The notes beneath the pieces were generated by a model. It had not been told where the DNA came from, did no database searches, and saw only the letters and a program-made list of their open reading frames with translations. Shown piece by piece: positions 29,104 through 38,146 of a stretch of 64,000 nucleotides of DNA; position 1 is the first letter of the stretch; every line of letters starts with the position of its first letter. The stretch spans positions 248,001 through 312,000 of the forward strand of contig NZ_QOKZ01000004.1 of the NCBI RefSeq assembly GCF_003697785.1, given 5' to 3'. This DNA comes from Paracoccus alkanivorans (lineage in GTDB: Bacteria > Pseudomonadota > Alphaproteobacteria > Rhodobacterales > Rhodobacteraceae). A program made the translations under genes and the position numbers.

Positions 29104-30336
29104 ATGCTGAAGGAACGAATTGCAGGATTGCTGGATCAGCGCCTTTCCGGCCACTCACTGCCGCGCGACTTTTACGTGGACGAGCAGATTTTCCAGGCCG
29201 ATGTCGAGGCGGTGTTCGAAACCGACTGGCTTTTCGCCTGCAGCACTGTCGAGATCCCGCGCCCCGGCGATTACCTGACATTACGGGTGGGCCATAACCC
29301 GATCGTGGTGCTGCGCAATCGCGACGGCGAGGTCGCGGCGTTCCACAACACATGCCGGCATCGCGGCTCGCAGCTCTGTCTGAAAGAAAAGGGGCGCGCC
29401 AATCGTCTGGTCTGTCCCTATCATCAATGGGTCTACGAACTGGACGGCAGCCTGATCAACGCCCGCCAAATGCCCGAAGGCTTCGATATCGGCGCTTACA
29501 GCCTTGCGCCGGTGCATGTGCAGGTGGTCTGCGGCATGGTCTATATCTGTCTTGCCGACAGACCGCCGTCGCTGGACCATTTCAGGGCCGGGGTCACACC
29601 ATATATCGCGCCGCATATGCCCGACCGCACCAAGGTGGCCTTTACCTCGACAATCATCGAGGAGGCGAACTGGAAACTGGTGATCGAGAATAACCGCGAA
29701 TGCTATCATTGCGCCGGGAACCACCCCGAGTTGCTGGTCTCGATGGTCGAATTCGCCTTGCCGGACGATCCGCAGGCGAAAAGCCAGTTTCAGGGCCTGA
29801 TGGACCGCTCGGTCTCGCGGTGGAATGCATTGGGATTGCCTCACAAGCCCGCCGATGGTGGGATCGAGTTCCGCTGCATCCGGCTGCCCTTCAACGAGAA
29901 TACCGTGTCCTTCACGATGGACGGCAAGCCGGCCTGCAACAAGCTGCTGGGAAATTTTACCGAGCAGGATCTGGGTTCGGTCCGCATGTTCCGCGTGCCG
30001 CATAACTGGAACCATTTCCTGTCAGACCACATCATTCATTTCCGCGTCCTGCCGATTTCGGCCAACCGGACAGAGCTGCGCACCACATGGCTGGTCCATG
30101 AAGACGCAGTCGATGGCCTGGATTACGATGTCGGGCATCTGACCGCCGTGTGGCTGGCCACGAACAGCGAAGATGGAATGCTGGCCGAAAACAACCACCG
30201 TGGAATCCTGTCGCGGGCCTATCGCCCCGGCCCCTATGCGCCGTCGGAATTCATGCTGACCCATTTCACCGACTGGTATGCCGGAAAGATGGGCGATTAT
30301 GTTGGCGGCCCGCGCAGAGCGGTAGCGGCGGAGTAA
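29104..30336 (+). CDS. gbcA: Rieske oxygenase, glycine betaine monooxygenase subunit A
   Basis: A 410-residue Rieske non-haem iron oxygenase. The 2Fe-2S site is CRHRGS ... CPYHQW. The catalytic iron site begins at NNRECYHCAGNH (two His). The sequence resembles GbcA/stachydrine demethylases, which remove one methyl from glycine betaine (or proline betaine) as formaldehyde. ATG 29104 (MLKERIAGLLDQ) fits the family length and has CAGGAGG upstream; the ATG at 28999 would add 35 unrelated residues. The reductase follows directly, and a GlxA regulator and a dimethylglycine dehydrogenase lie downstream, so glycine betaine is the likeliest substrate. Confidence 0.9.
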   Translation: MLKERIAGLLDQRLSGHSLPRDFYVDEQIFQADVEAVFETDWLFACSTVEIPRPGDYLTLRVGHNPIVVLRNRDGEVAAFHNTCRHRGSQLCLKEKGRANRLVCPYHQWVYELDGSLINARQMPEGFDIGAYSLAPVHVQVVCGMVYICLADRPPSLDHFRAGVTPYIAPHMPDRTKVAFTSTIIEEANWKLVIENNRECYHCAGNHPELLVSMVEFALPDDPQAKSQFQGLMDRSVSRWNALGLPHKPADGGIEFRCIRLPFNENTVSFTMDGKPACNKLLGNFTEQDLGSVRMFRVPHNWNHFLSDHIIHFRVLPISANRTELRTTWLVHEDAVDGLDYDVGHLTAVWLATNSEDGMLAENNHRGILSRAYRPGPYAPSEFMLTHFTDWYAGKMGDYVGGPRRAVAAE

Positions 30337-30340
30337 AAGC

Positions 30341-31375
30341 GTGAATATCCAAGCTGTCCCGACGGGACTGTTGCTCCTGTCCTGCATCTCTGTCCATGAC
30401 GAAACACCGACAATCAAGACCTTTCGACTGCGCGCGAAATCCGGCCCGCTCAGTTTCGTTCCCGGTCAGGCCCTGGTGCTGAAAGTGCCTGCTCCCAACG
30501 GGCCACTATGGCGCAGTTTCACCATTTCCGGCGGCGACAGCGGCGACCTGCACCTGACCATCAAGGCGCAGGCCCGGGGCGGCGCGACCCGCTGGCTGCA
30601 TGACAATCTGCGCCGGGGCGATACTCTTGAGGCCCGCCCTCCTCGCGGCAGCTTTACGCTGGCGCTGCGCCACAACGGGAAACTGGCATTCGTGTCGGGC
30701 GGTTCGGGCGCAACTCCGATGATGGCAATGCTGCGGCATCTGGCAGCGACCGAGCCAAAGGTCGATGTCGCATGGTTTCACGCCGCGCGCGCCCCGGAAG
30801 AGACGCTGTTCGCATCGGGATTGACCGAGCTGCAGCGCCGGATGCCGCGACTGAGCGTCGCGATGACAGTGACGCAACCCTCGCCGGGCTGGTTCGGCTA
30901 TCGCGGTCGCATCCGCCGCGCGCTTCTTGCCGCTGCCCTCCCGGACTTCGGCCGCCGCGAGGTTTTCTGCTGTGGCCCCGCCGGATTCATGCAGGAGGCA
31001 CGGCTGATCCACGCGGCGGAGGGAGGCGACAAGACCCAGTTCCATACCGAGAGTTTCGGAGCTGACGCCCCCGTCATTATTCCGCCCACCCCGGAACGGG
31101 CCGGAACGGACGGCCCCGCCCATCGGCTGAAGGTGAACGGCCGGGACTTGCAGATCCGCCCCGCGGAAACCGTTTTGCAGGCCAGCCTCAGGCAAGGTGT
31201 CGTCATCCCCTGCGGTTGCGGAGAGGGCATGTGCGGAACCTGTATGGTCCGGCTGGTTTCAGGCGATGTCGACGCCCGCCCGAATGGCGGGCTGACCGCC
31301 GAAGAAGCGGAACAGGGCTATATCCTCGCCTGTTCGAGCCGCGCGGTTTCGAATGTCGAGATCTCTCTGGAATGA
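30341..31375 (+). CDS. gbcB: Reductase component of glycine betaine monooxygenase
   Basis: A 344-residue electron-transfer protein. An N-terminal FAD domain and an NAD(P)H domain (GGSGATPMMAML) are followed by a C-terminal plant-type 2Fe-2S ferredoxin with CGCGEGMCGTCMVR and a last Cys in LACSSR. It passes electrons to GbcA. The start is GTG at 30341, four bases after the gbcA stop, with GGAG just before the stop. Confidence 0.92.
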   Translation: MNIQAVPTGLLLLSCISVHDETPTIKTFRLRAKSGPLSFVPGQALVLKVPAPNGPLWRSFTISGGDSGDLHLTIKAQARGGATRWLHDNLRRGDTLEARPPRGSFTLALRHNGKLAFVSGGSGATPMMAMLRHLAATEPKVDVAWFHAARAPEETLFASGLTELQRRMPRLSVAMTVTQPSPGWFGYRGRIRRALLAAALPDFGRREVFCCGPAGFMQEARLIHAAEGGDKTQFHTESFGADAPVIIPPTPERAGTDGPAHRLKVNGRDLQIRPAETVLQASLRQGVVIPCGCGEGMCGTCMVRLVSGDVDARPNGGLTAEEAEQGYILACSSRAVSNVEISLE

Positions 31376-31486
31376 CCGGCCGCCGGCTTCGGCGGTTTGC
31401 ATCCCGGTTAGGCGGTCATCGGAAAAATTCCTTGAGGCCATCGGAATACCCGATCAATCATGCCGCGATGCAATCAGGAACCGACG

Positions 31487-32503
31487 ATGTTCTACCATGA
31501 GATAAGGGAACCTCTGTGTTTTGCCTTTCTGATGCTTGACGGGCAGTCCATGATGAGCCTTGCCTCCGCGACCGAACCCCTGCGAGCGGCCAATCGCCTT
31601 TTGGGTCGCGAGGCTTTCCAGTGGGATCTCTGCAGCCTCGACGGAGCGCCTGTTCTTGCCTCGAATGGGCTACCTTTCCAGGCAGTTGCGCTGGATCAGG
31701 TTCTGGAACGCAGCCATGCGATCTTTTTGTGCGGCGGGATGCGGCTGGAGCCGCTGGATGCGCGGCCATACCTGGCCGCGATGCGGCGTGCGGCACGCGC
31801 CGGGCTGGCCATCGGGGCATTATCCACGGCCAGTTACCTGGTCGCTCAGGCGGGCCTTCTGGATGGCTATCGCTGCACGATCCACTGGGAAAACCGGACC
31901 GCTTTCGAAGAGGAGTTTCCTCATATCGAGATGACCTGCACGTTGTTTGAGATCGACCGGAACCGGCTGACCTGCTCGGGCGGAACCGCCGCGATGGACA
32001 TGATGCTGCAGATCATCGCCGATCGTTACGGCCCAGATCTGGCGCAGGCTGTCGCCAACCAGTTCCATCACCAGCGCATTCGCCGGGCGGACGAGGATCA
32101 GCAGGGCGGCACCGCACAGGAGATGACAGCCCTGCCCGAACCGGTGCAAAAAATCATATGGCTGATGCGTAAAAATCTGGAAACGCCGATCCAGATCGAG
32201 GACCTAGCGGAAGAGGCCGGTCTCAGCGCCCGACAGATGGAACGCCTGTTCCGCCTGCATCTGGGGATGACGCCGGTGCGGTATTATATCTCGTTGCGTG
32301 TGGATCGGGCGCGCGAGATGCTTCTTTATACCGAGCAGCCGATCATGGATATCGCGATCGCGGCGGGCTTTGCCTCGACCTCGCATTTCTCCAAATGGTT
32401 CAAAGAGTTCAACAGCATTCGCCCGACCGACCTGCGCGCCCGCGCCCGGTTGATGCGCTCGCAACACCATCGCAATCCGACAGCAGATGGCAAACAGGGC
32501 TGA
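31487..32503 (+). CDS. GlxA-family AraC-type regulator, GbdR-like
   Basis: A 338-residue regulator with an N-terminal DJ-1/PfpI-like domain and a C-terminal pair of AraC helix-turn-helices (IEDLAEEAGLSARQMERLF and DIAIAAGFASTSHFSKWF). GbdR in Pseudomonas has this layout and activates betaine and dimethylglycine genes. ATG 31487 with AGGA upstream is preferred over 31460. It probably acts on the repeats at 28793-28829 and on the divergent importer; that link is inference. Confidence 0.85.
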   Translation: MFYHEIREPLCFAFLMLDGQSMMSLASATEPLRAANRLLGREAFQWDLCSLDGAPVLASNGLPFQAVALDQVLERSHAIFLCGGMRLEPLDARPYLAAMRRAARAGLAIGALSTASYLVAQAGLLDGYRCTIHWENRTAFEEEFPHIEMTCTLFEIDRNRLTCSGGTAAMDMMLQIIADRYGPDLAQAVANQFHHQRIRRADEDQQGGTAQEMTALPEPVQKIIWLMRKNLETPIQIEDLAEEAGLSARQMERLFRLHLGMTPVRYYISLRVDRAREMLLYTEQPIMDIAIAAGFASTSHFSKWFKEFNSIRPTDLRARARLMRSQHHRNPTADGKQG

Positions 32504-32623
32504 CCACCAGCCAAAGCATGGCAGGAACGGAAAGGCCGATGACGGTGCCGAAGCAAGTTGAAATATGTCGGAAATATGGTTCTGCGGCGTCCGCCCGCAC
32601 AATATGATCGGCTCGTTTCGATG

Positions 32624-32678
32624 GCCGGGGGGCTTTGCGCCCCCCGAACCTCCCGCAGGATATTTGTATGAAGAAGAA
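32624..32678 (+). repeat. Rhodobacterales-type intergenic hairpin with GGATATTTG and AAGAAG
   Basis: A seven-base G/C stem (GGGGGGC at 32627-32633, GCCCCCC at 32639-32645) is followed by GGATATTTG (32658-32666) and AAGAAGAAG. I recall this arrangement as a frequent dispersed intergenic element in Rhodobacterales. It may also terminate the regulator gene. It makes the ATG codons inside it unlikely starts for the next gene. Confidence 0.5.
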
Positions 32679-32724
32679 GAAGAGCGCAGGCTGCCCGTTG
32701 AGCGTTTGCCCGGCTTTTCGATCA

Positions 32725-35160
32725 ATGACGCGAGGAATGATGCGGACGGAAGCGCAAGCGGTAGTGATTGGCGGCGGTGTGATCGGCTGCTCGATCCTGT
32801 ATCACCTGACCAAGCTGGGCTGGTCGGATGTTGTCCTGCTGGAACGGGACGAACTGACCAGCGGCAGCACCTGGCATGCGGCGGCGAATATCCACGGGCT
32901 GCATGACAGCACCAATATCAGCCGCATCCAGCATTACACGATGCGGCTCTACAAGGAGTTGGAGGCCGAGACCGGGCAAAGCTGCGGTGTGTTCCAGCCC
33001 GGCTCGCTCTATCTGGCGCAGACCGAGGCGCGCGAGCATCAGTTGCGCCTGCAGGCGGCCAAGGCGAAGCTCTACGGGATGAATTTCCACGAGATCAGCA
33101 TCGAGGAGGCCCGGCGGCTGAACCCGCTGGTCAATTTCGACGGTATCCGCTGCGTCATGTATGAGCCCGATGGCGGCAATGTCGATCCTTCCGGGGTAAC
33201 CAATGCCTATGCGGTCGGCGCGCGCCAGCGGGGCGCCGAGATCCACCGCTTCACCCCGGTGACGGCGACCGAACAGCAGGCGGACGGAAGCTGGATCGTT
33301 CGCACGCCCAAGGGCGATATCCGCACGCAATGGGTGGTCAATGCGGCCGGGCTGTGGGGGCGCGAGGTGGCGGCGCTGGCCGGGGTGGAACTGCCGCTGC
33401 AGCCGACCGAACACCAGTATTTCGTCACCGAGACCATGGCGGATATCGACGGCATGGACCGCCGGCTACCCTCGGTCAGCGACCGCGACGGTGAATATTA
33501 CCTGCGGCAGGAGGGCAAGGGCCTGCTGGTCGGCGCCTATGAGCGCGACATGAAGTTCTGGGCCGAAGAGGGCACGCCGCTGGATTTCGCCCATGACCTG
33601 TTCCCCGACGACCTGGAGCGGATCGAGGAGAACCTGATGAACGCGATCACCCGCGTTCCCGCCCTGGGCGAGGCCGGGATCAAGCGCGGCATCAACGGGC
33701 CGATGATCTGGTCGCCGGATGGCAATGTGCTGATGGGGCCGGTGCCGGAACTGGAGGGTTATTTCGTATGCAACGGCATCATTCCCGGCTTCAGCCAGTC
33801 CGGCGGCATGGGATTGATGGCGGCGCAATGGATCATCGAGGGCGAGACCGAATACGACATGTTCGCATGGGACATGGCCCGTTTCGACCGCTGGGCCACG
33901 AAGGAATTCACCAAGGCGCGGGTGCAGGATCAATATGCCCATCGCTTTGCCATCCATTTCCCCGGCGAGGAACGTAGCGCGGGCCGCCCGGCGCGGACCC
34001 GCCCGGTCTACGAGATGCAGCGGCAGATGGGCGCGGTCTTCGGCCTGAACGCCGGATGGGAGCATCCGCTGTGGTTCGCCGATGCGCCGGGAGCCAACGA
34101 GACCAACGGCTTCACGCGGCAGAACTGGTGGGAGCAGGTCGGGCAGGAATGCCGGATGCTGCGCGAGCGGGCGGGGATCATCGATATCTCGAATTTCGCC
34201 AAGTATCGCTGCAAGGGGCCGGGGGCGGAAGCCTGGCTGAACGCGGTCTTCGCCAATAACATGCCAGAGGCGGTGGGCCGCTCCTGTCTGACGCCGCTGA
34301 TCGGCAAGCGAGGCGGGATCGCCGGCGATTTCACCGTGACCCGGCTGGCCGGGGACGAGTTCCGGATCATCGGCTCGGGCACGGCTGAGCGCTATCATAA
34401 ACGCTTCTTCAGGCAGGTCCCGCTGCCCGAGGGCACGGAATTCACCTCGCTGACCGACGAAATCTGTGGCTTCAACATCGCCGGGCCGCAATCGCGGGCG
34501 CTGCTGCAAAGCCTGACCAATGCCTCGCTGGACAGCGCGGATTTCCCCTTCATGCGCTCGCAACAGATCACCTTGGCCGGGGTCGATCTGCTGGCGCTGC
34601 GAGTGTCCTTCACCGGCGATCTGGGTTGGGAGCTGCATTGCCGCAGCGCGGATCAGGTGCGGCTCTACGAGGCGCTGCTGGAGGCCGGGCGCGAATACGG
34701 CGCCGGTCCGGTGGGCAGCCGTGCGCTGATGTCGCTGCGCATCGAGAAGGGCTATGGTTCCTGGGGGCGCGAATACAGCCCCGAATACTGGCCACAGGAG
34801 GTCGGGCTGGACCGCCTGTGCAAGCTGGGCAAGGACTTCCTCAACAGGGACGCGGTTGCCGATACGCTCTCCCGTCCCGCCCGCGAGCACCTGGTGATGC
34901 TGCATCTGGACGAAGCGGATGTGAGCGCGTCCAATGCCGATGCCACCGGCGGCGAGCCGATCTTCAGGGACGGCGAGGGCATCGGCCGGGTGACCTCGGG
35001 CAGCTATGGATACAGCGTCGGGATGTCGCTGGCGCTCGGCTATGTGAAGAATGCTGAACCCGGCGATGCCGTTGAGGTCATGGTGCTGGGCAAGCCGCAT
35101 CGTGCCACCATCCTGAAAGAACCGCCCTTCGACCCCAAAGGAAAAAGGCTGCGTGGGTGA
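32725..35160 (+). CDS. Dimethylglycine dehydrogenase-like FAD/folate enzyme
   Basis: An 811-residue flavoenzyme of the DMGDH/sarcosine dehydrogenase family. An N-terminal FAD-binding DAO domain (VVIGGGVIGCSILYHL) includes SGSTWHAAANIHG, where the His is the usual covalent FAD link. A linker FAO_M domain and a C-terminal GcvT-type folate domain with its barrel follow. It should demethylate dimethylglycine, the product of GbcAB, passing the carbon to tetrahydrofolate. Starts at 32725, 32737 and 32740 are all possible; GAGGA best serves the last two. An upstream ATG at 32635 lies in the repeat element and is rejected. Confidence 0.88.
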   Translation: MTRGMMRTEAQAVVIGGGVIGCSILYHLTKLGWSDVVLLERDELTSGSTWHAAANIHGLHDSTNISRIQHYTMRLYKELEAETGQSCGVFQPGSLYLAQTEAREHQLRLQAAKAKLYGMNFHEISIEEARRLNPLVNFDGIRCVMYEPDGGNVDPSGVTNAYAVGARQRGAEIHRFTPVTATEQQADGSWIVRTPKGDIRTQWVVNAAGLWGREVAALAGVELPLQPTEHQYFVTETMADIDGMDRRLPSVSDRDGEYYLRQEGKGLLVGAYERDMKFWAEEGTPLDFAHDLFPDDLERIEENLMNAITRVPALGEAGIKRGINGPMIWSPDGNVLMGPVPELEGYFVCNGIIPGFSQSGGMGLMAAQWIIEGETEYDMFAWDMARFDRWATKEFTKARVQDQYAHRFAIHFPGEERSAGRPARTRPVYEMQRQMGAVFGLNAGWEHPLWFADAPGANETNGFTRQNWWEQVGQECRMLRERAGIIDISNFAKYRCKGPGAEAWLNAVFANNMPEAVGRSCLTPLIGKRGGIAGDFTVTRLAGDEFRIIGSGTAERYHKRFFRQVPLPEGTEFTSLTDEICGFNIAGPQSRALLQSLTNASLDSADFPFMRSQQITLAGVDLLALRVSFTGDLGWELHCRSADQVRLYEALLEAGREYGAGPVGSRALMSLRIEKGYGSWGREYSPEYWPQEVGLDRLCKLGKDFLNRDAVADTLSRPAREHLVMLHLDEADVSASNADATGGEPIFRDGEGIGRVTSGSYGYSVGMSLALGYVKNAEPGDAVEVMVLGKPHRATILKEPPFDPKGKRLRG

Positions 35161-35353
35161 AACACGAGCCGGGAAAACTGCGTCCGGATGCGCCTGACAT
35201 GATGAACGGCCCTTTCCCGTTAAGCGGGATACTCAGTATTTGCCCGCCACCCGATGCGTTGGCACTCGGCATATCCTGTCGGCGGCAAGATTTACGCTGA
35301 CGATCGGGACCGGGAACGTTCAGGAACTCCAACCCGCAAATTCGGGAGGAATG

Positions 35354-35575
35354 TCACCTGATCGGCCGCCAAAGCAGGTATCCGGACAATGCGATTGCAA
35401 GTAGCGTGATCCAGACAATGGGGAAGCCAACGAATACTGCGCCATAGGCGCAACCGCCTTCGAAGCAAGAGCCGAAAACGCCAGCCGGCGCCAGATAACC
35501 GGCAATATACACCGCAGCAAATCCCGTGATCATGATGGCGGCGATCGAAAAGATGATATATTTGAAAAACTTCAT
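35354..35575 (-). CDS. Small two-helix membrane protein
   Basis: A 73-residue protein with two membrane helices (KFFKYIIFSIAAIMITGFAA and VGFPIVWITLLAIALSGYLL) and a Cys-containing loop (GSCFEGGC). ATG 35575 is taken because the codons before it are Pro/Arg-rich. It lies 84 bases downstream of the ArsR gene on the same strand and may be co-transcribed. Function unknown. The 193 bases to the dehydrogenase stop hold no feature I could support. Confidence 0.6.
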   Translation of the reverse strand: MKFFKYIIFSIAAIMITGFAAVYIAGYLAPAGVFGSCFEGGCAYGAVFVGFPIVWITLLAIALSGYLLWRPIR

Positions 35576-35659
35576 CTTTCGCGGGCGGGGCTCCAATCCC
35601 GGCCAGCGGGACATTTCCACGACACCATCTGCGCATTGTCTGACACGAATCGATCTGAA

Positions 35660-36004
35660 TCATCTGATGCGCGGTGACTCCCCCTCTTCCACCGCATGTT
35701 TCAACTGGTTCAGCTTGCTTACCGCATAGGCTGCATAGGGGCCAATCCAACGTTCATGGACGGCATGGATGGGCAATGCGTCAAGATGGTTCCATCGTTC
35801 GCGCCCCTGCCGCTCGACGATGATCAGCCCGGCAGCCTCCAACACCCCGAGATGCTGCATGACCGTGCAGCGATCCAGTTCCGGCAATGCCTCGCACAAG
35901 GCGCCGGTGGTTTGGGGACCCTCCTTCATCAAATCGAGCATCCGGCGTCTGGCACGATGGCCAAGCGCCTTGAAAAGCATGTCTTCCTGATCCTCCGTCA
36001 TCAT
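35660..36004 (-). CDS. ArsR-family repressor
   Basis: A 114-residue winged-helix regulator: ALGHRARRRMLDLMKEG, then the recognition region LDRCTVMQHLGVLEAAGLI and the wing VERQGRERWNHL. No obvious cysteine metal site is visible, so it resembles the ArsR proteins paired with SRPBCC (AHSA1) genes. The start is the double ATG at 36004/36001. It diverges from the SRPBCC gene, and a palindrome overlaps its own start. Confidence 0.9.
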   Translation of the reverse strand: MMTEDQEDMLFKALGHRARRRMLDLMKEGPQTTGALCEALPELDRCTVMQHLGVLEAAGLIIVERQGRERWNHLDALPIHAVHERWIGPYAAYAVSKLNQLKHAVEEGESPRIR

Positions 36005-36023
36005 GTTATAAAAATATAACATG
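36002..36023. promoter_or_regulatory. Palindromic operator of the ArsR/SRPBCC pair
   Basis: CATGTTATA at 36002-36010 and TATAACATG at 36015-36023 form a perfect 9-base inverted repeat around AAAA. It covers the arsR start codon and lies 30 bases before the SRPBCC start. The position is right for autorepression and control of both genes. Confidence 0.65.
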
Positions 36024-36053
36024 TAGGGAATCAGCGCAAGGAGGATGCGTATC

Positions 36054-36500
36054 ATGGAACTGAAATTCACGGTCAGCGGCCGAATCGCGAAACCTGTCGG
36101 CGATGTGTTCGATGCGGTGGTCAATCCCCACCGGCTCTCGCAATTCTTCACCACCGGCGGCGCCAAGGGGGTATTGGTTGCGGGAACCGAGGTGACCTGG
36201 GATTTCCACGATTTTCCCGGCGCGTTTCCGGTTCGCGTGCAGGAAGTCGTGCCAAACGAAAAGATCACCCTGCAATGGGAGGCGGATGGCGCTGCGAACA
36301 CTTGGACCACCGTAACGATGACGTTTCAGCCGCTTGATGACGGCCGCACATTGGTGCGGATCAGTGAATATGGCTGGCCCGACACGGATACCGGCCTGAA
36401 GTCGTGCCTCGGGAACTGCGAAGGCTGGACCGGGATGCTCTGCGCCATGAAGGCGTGGCTGGAGCATGGTATCCGGCTGCGCGACGGATTCTACAAATAG
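36054..36500 (+). CDS. SRPBCC (AHSA1-like) domain protein
   Basis: A 148-residue START/Bet v1-like protein. MELKFTVSGRIAKPVGDVFDAVVNP is the usual first strand and helix, quoted here only in part: FTVSGRIAKPVGDVFDAV. Internal landmarks are VTWDFHDFPGAFPV and the long C-terminal helix. The fold binds hydrophobic ligands. ATG 36054 has AAGGAGG at a normal distance, while ATG 36045 directly abuts it. ArsR-SRPBCC pairs are common, and the ligand is normally unknown. Confidence 0.85.
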   Translation: MELKFTVSGRIAKPVGDVFDAVVNPHRLSQFFTTGGAKGVLVAGTEVTWDFHDFPGAFPVRVQEVVPNEKITLQWEADGAANTWTTVTMTFQPLDDGRTLVRISEYGWPDTDTGLKSCLGNCEGWTGMLCAMKAWLEHGIRLRDGFYK

Positions 36501-36582
36501 GATGGATCGAAACGCCCGGGAACAGAAACATGAGGCAGGGGAAGAAGGTTCCCATTGCCTCAAATCCGTGGAAAATCAAAAA

Positions 36583-36605
36583 GGCCCCGCGACAATCGCG
36601 AGGCC
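36583..36605 (-). terminator. Rho-independent terminator of the GDPH-domain gene
   Basis: On the minus strand a 10-base stem (GGCCTCGCGA with TCGCGGGGCC, one G-T pair) and a three-base loop are followed by TTTTT. It lies 28 bases past the stop of the gene at 36633-37628. Confidence 0.75.
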
Positions 36606-36632
36606 ATGGGTCCGGATGAACAGGGTATATGT

Positions 36633-37628
36633 TCAGAAACGATAATTCGGCGTAGCGATGCCGGAGAACAGGTTATTGTTGGCGAACAGGTTGTTTATCA
36701 GGCTCGAAAAGCCCATCATCATAGCGAACTGCATCGTTTCGCGGGCCTGGTCGTGATATACGCCTTGCTGCGCGAAGTCGCTGTTGTGATTGTGGAATGT
36801 CGTATCCCACAGGGCCGAGACCTCATATGACTTGACGGTGTCCTTGTCACCAGCCTGCGACATCGAGCCATCGGCGCGTTCGATCGCACCGCCACCCTGC
36901 GCGCCGCTTCCCTTGTCACCGTTACGGGCATCATCGTCGGCATCGAAAGTCTGGCCGATCAGGCCATGCGGCGTCACACCATCAGACACCGCGTTGTCGG
37001 TTCTGATATCCATGTTGATATGATCGCCCTGAGTCTGGAAGTTGACCTCCCATTCCCCTTTCTTGACGATGATCTCGCTGCCCTTGCGCTCGGCATAGCC
37101 TCCATTGCGCAGTTGGACCCGCTCACCGTCTTTCAACTCCTGTCCATTGATGATGGTGTTACCCGTCTTGTCGACCTGGACATAGTTGCTACCAGCGGTG
37201 ATGCCGACCTTGCCGACGACGGTGGCGCCGTCATCACCCCATTTCTCGAAGGTTCCATTCATCTGGAACCCCTTGTCCGACAACAGGTTGTAGGTTTTCC
37301 CGGCTTCACCCTGAACGTCATACTGGCCACCATCAGCACCGATGAAATGCGGATCGCCCCAGATCCGGGCTTCACCCGAGATCGGCTTCATCGGCGACGC
37401 CGGCTGCCGGTCCAGAAAGGAAAAACCATTACCCGAGCCGTCACCGACCGGATAGCTCGTGTTTCCGCCAAGCATATCCGCCAATCCCTGCAGAGCTTGC
37501 GCCAGCCCACCGAAAAGATCACCGAAGCCACTGCCGAATATTCCGGTCTGCACAGGTGCAAATGCAGAAAGCCCCTGCAGCGCGGGTCTGGGAGAGTTAA
37601 TGTTGAAGTTATTCGTGATGTTCATCAT
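36633..37628 (-). CDS. Candidate secreted effector with a GDPH (VWD/MIIA-like) self-cleavage motif
   Basis: A 331-residue protein with no signal peptide. The first ~60 residues are Asn/Gly/Ser-rich with an amphipathic stretch (GSGFGDLFGGLAQALQGLAD), typical of unstructured secretion leaders. Residues 87-100 read ARIWGDPHFIGADG, with GDPH at 91-94, and a beta-rich domain follows to about residue 235, ending with TPHGLIGQTFDADDD. GDPH at the start of a VWD-like domain is where mucins and the rhizobial type III effector NopE1 (DUF1521/MIIA) cut themselves between Asp and Pro. The C-terminus is Asn/Met-rich. It diverges from the type III block A and has its own terminator. Effector status is inference. 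Confidence 0.6.
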   Translation of the reverse strand: MMNITNNFNINSPRPALQGLSAFAPVQTGIFGSGFGDLFGGLAQALQGLADMLGGNTSYPVGDGSGNGFSFLDRQPASPMKPISGEARIWGDPHFIGADGGQYDVQGEAGKTYNLLSDKGFQMNGTFEKWGDDGATVVGKVGITAGSNYVQVDKTGNTIINGQELKDGERVQLRNGGYAERKGSEIIVKKGEWEVNFQTQGDHINMDIRTDNAVSDGVTPHGLIGQTFDADDDARNGDKGSGAQGGGAIERADGSMSQAGDKDTVKSYEVSALWDTTFHNHNSDFAQQGVYHDQARETMQFAMMMGFSSLINNLFANNNLFSGIATPNYRF

Positions 37629-37882
37629 CGAAACGGTCCTCAGATTGAATAGTTACCTCGGTCGCCAGCAAAGCCAGTCTGCCGCAAACAGATTTCAATC
37701 ATATGACGATGGCAGGGTTTCCTGACGCCCGCCCCTCCCTTTCCATAGGCAGAAGATCGCCTGCCGGGGCCTCAGAAAATTTTCGCTGGATTCTTCATGC
37801 TGGCGTTACATTCGTCGGCCAGCTTGCCTGCGACTCGCGGGGCGGCTTTATCCCCGGCGCTCGGCTCGAACGGAGAAATGTG

Positions 37883-38131
37883 TTGTCTGAACGTACGATC
37901 GAAATCGTCGAACTCGATAGGCGCCTCGGCTCTGATCCCGACGGGGTTGAACTGAAGCGCCTCACGGAACGGCTTACGGCAGGTAAAGGGCGTGTGGTCC
38001 AGGAAATGGGCCGTGGAGTGAGCACAGATGAATATGCCCGGCTCTCTCTTCTCGCTCAGGCATATGATGCTGGCATCGATGCGCTGCCGAAGTTGTGGGC
38101 ATCCATCAATGAAGATCCAAATCCTCAATAG
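37883..38131 (+). CDS. YscE/EscE-like needle chaperone candidate (SctE-type)
   Basis: An 82-residue helical protein. The pattern ELDRRLGSDPDGVELKRLTE followed by RGVSTDEYARLSLLAQA resembles the small EscE/YscE co-chaperones of type III needles: two helices, the second with an R-G-x-S-x-x-E-Y start. TTG 37883 is chosen because GGAGA lies six bases upstream; GTG 37880 is next to it, and the ATG at 37703 would add 60 unrelated residues. First gene of block A. The preceding 254 bases (37629-37882) should hold divergent promoters; I recognised no conserved box there. Confidence 0.5.
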   Translation: MSERTIEIVELDRRLGSDPDGVELKRLTERLTAGKGRVVQEMGRGVSTDEYARLSLLAQAYDAGIDALPKLWASINEDPNPQ

Positions 38132-38146
38132 AAGAGAGTGAACGCT

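Noticed and set aside
32635..32724. Upstream ATG giving an 841-residue dehydrogenase
   Set aside because: The added residues come from the hairpin/AAGAAG repeat and do not resemble the family N-terminus.
33466..35100. 544-codon minus-strand frame opposite the dimethylglycine dehydrogenase
   Set aside because: Shadow of a well-recognised gene, His/Arg-rich composition.
36633..37628. An adhesin or mucin-like surface protein because of the GDPH/VWD-like motif
   Set aside because: No signal peptide or surface anchor; position beside the T3SS and the disordered leader fit a T3SS substrate better.
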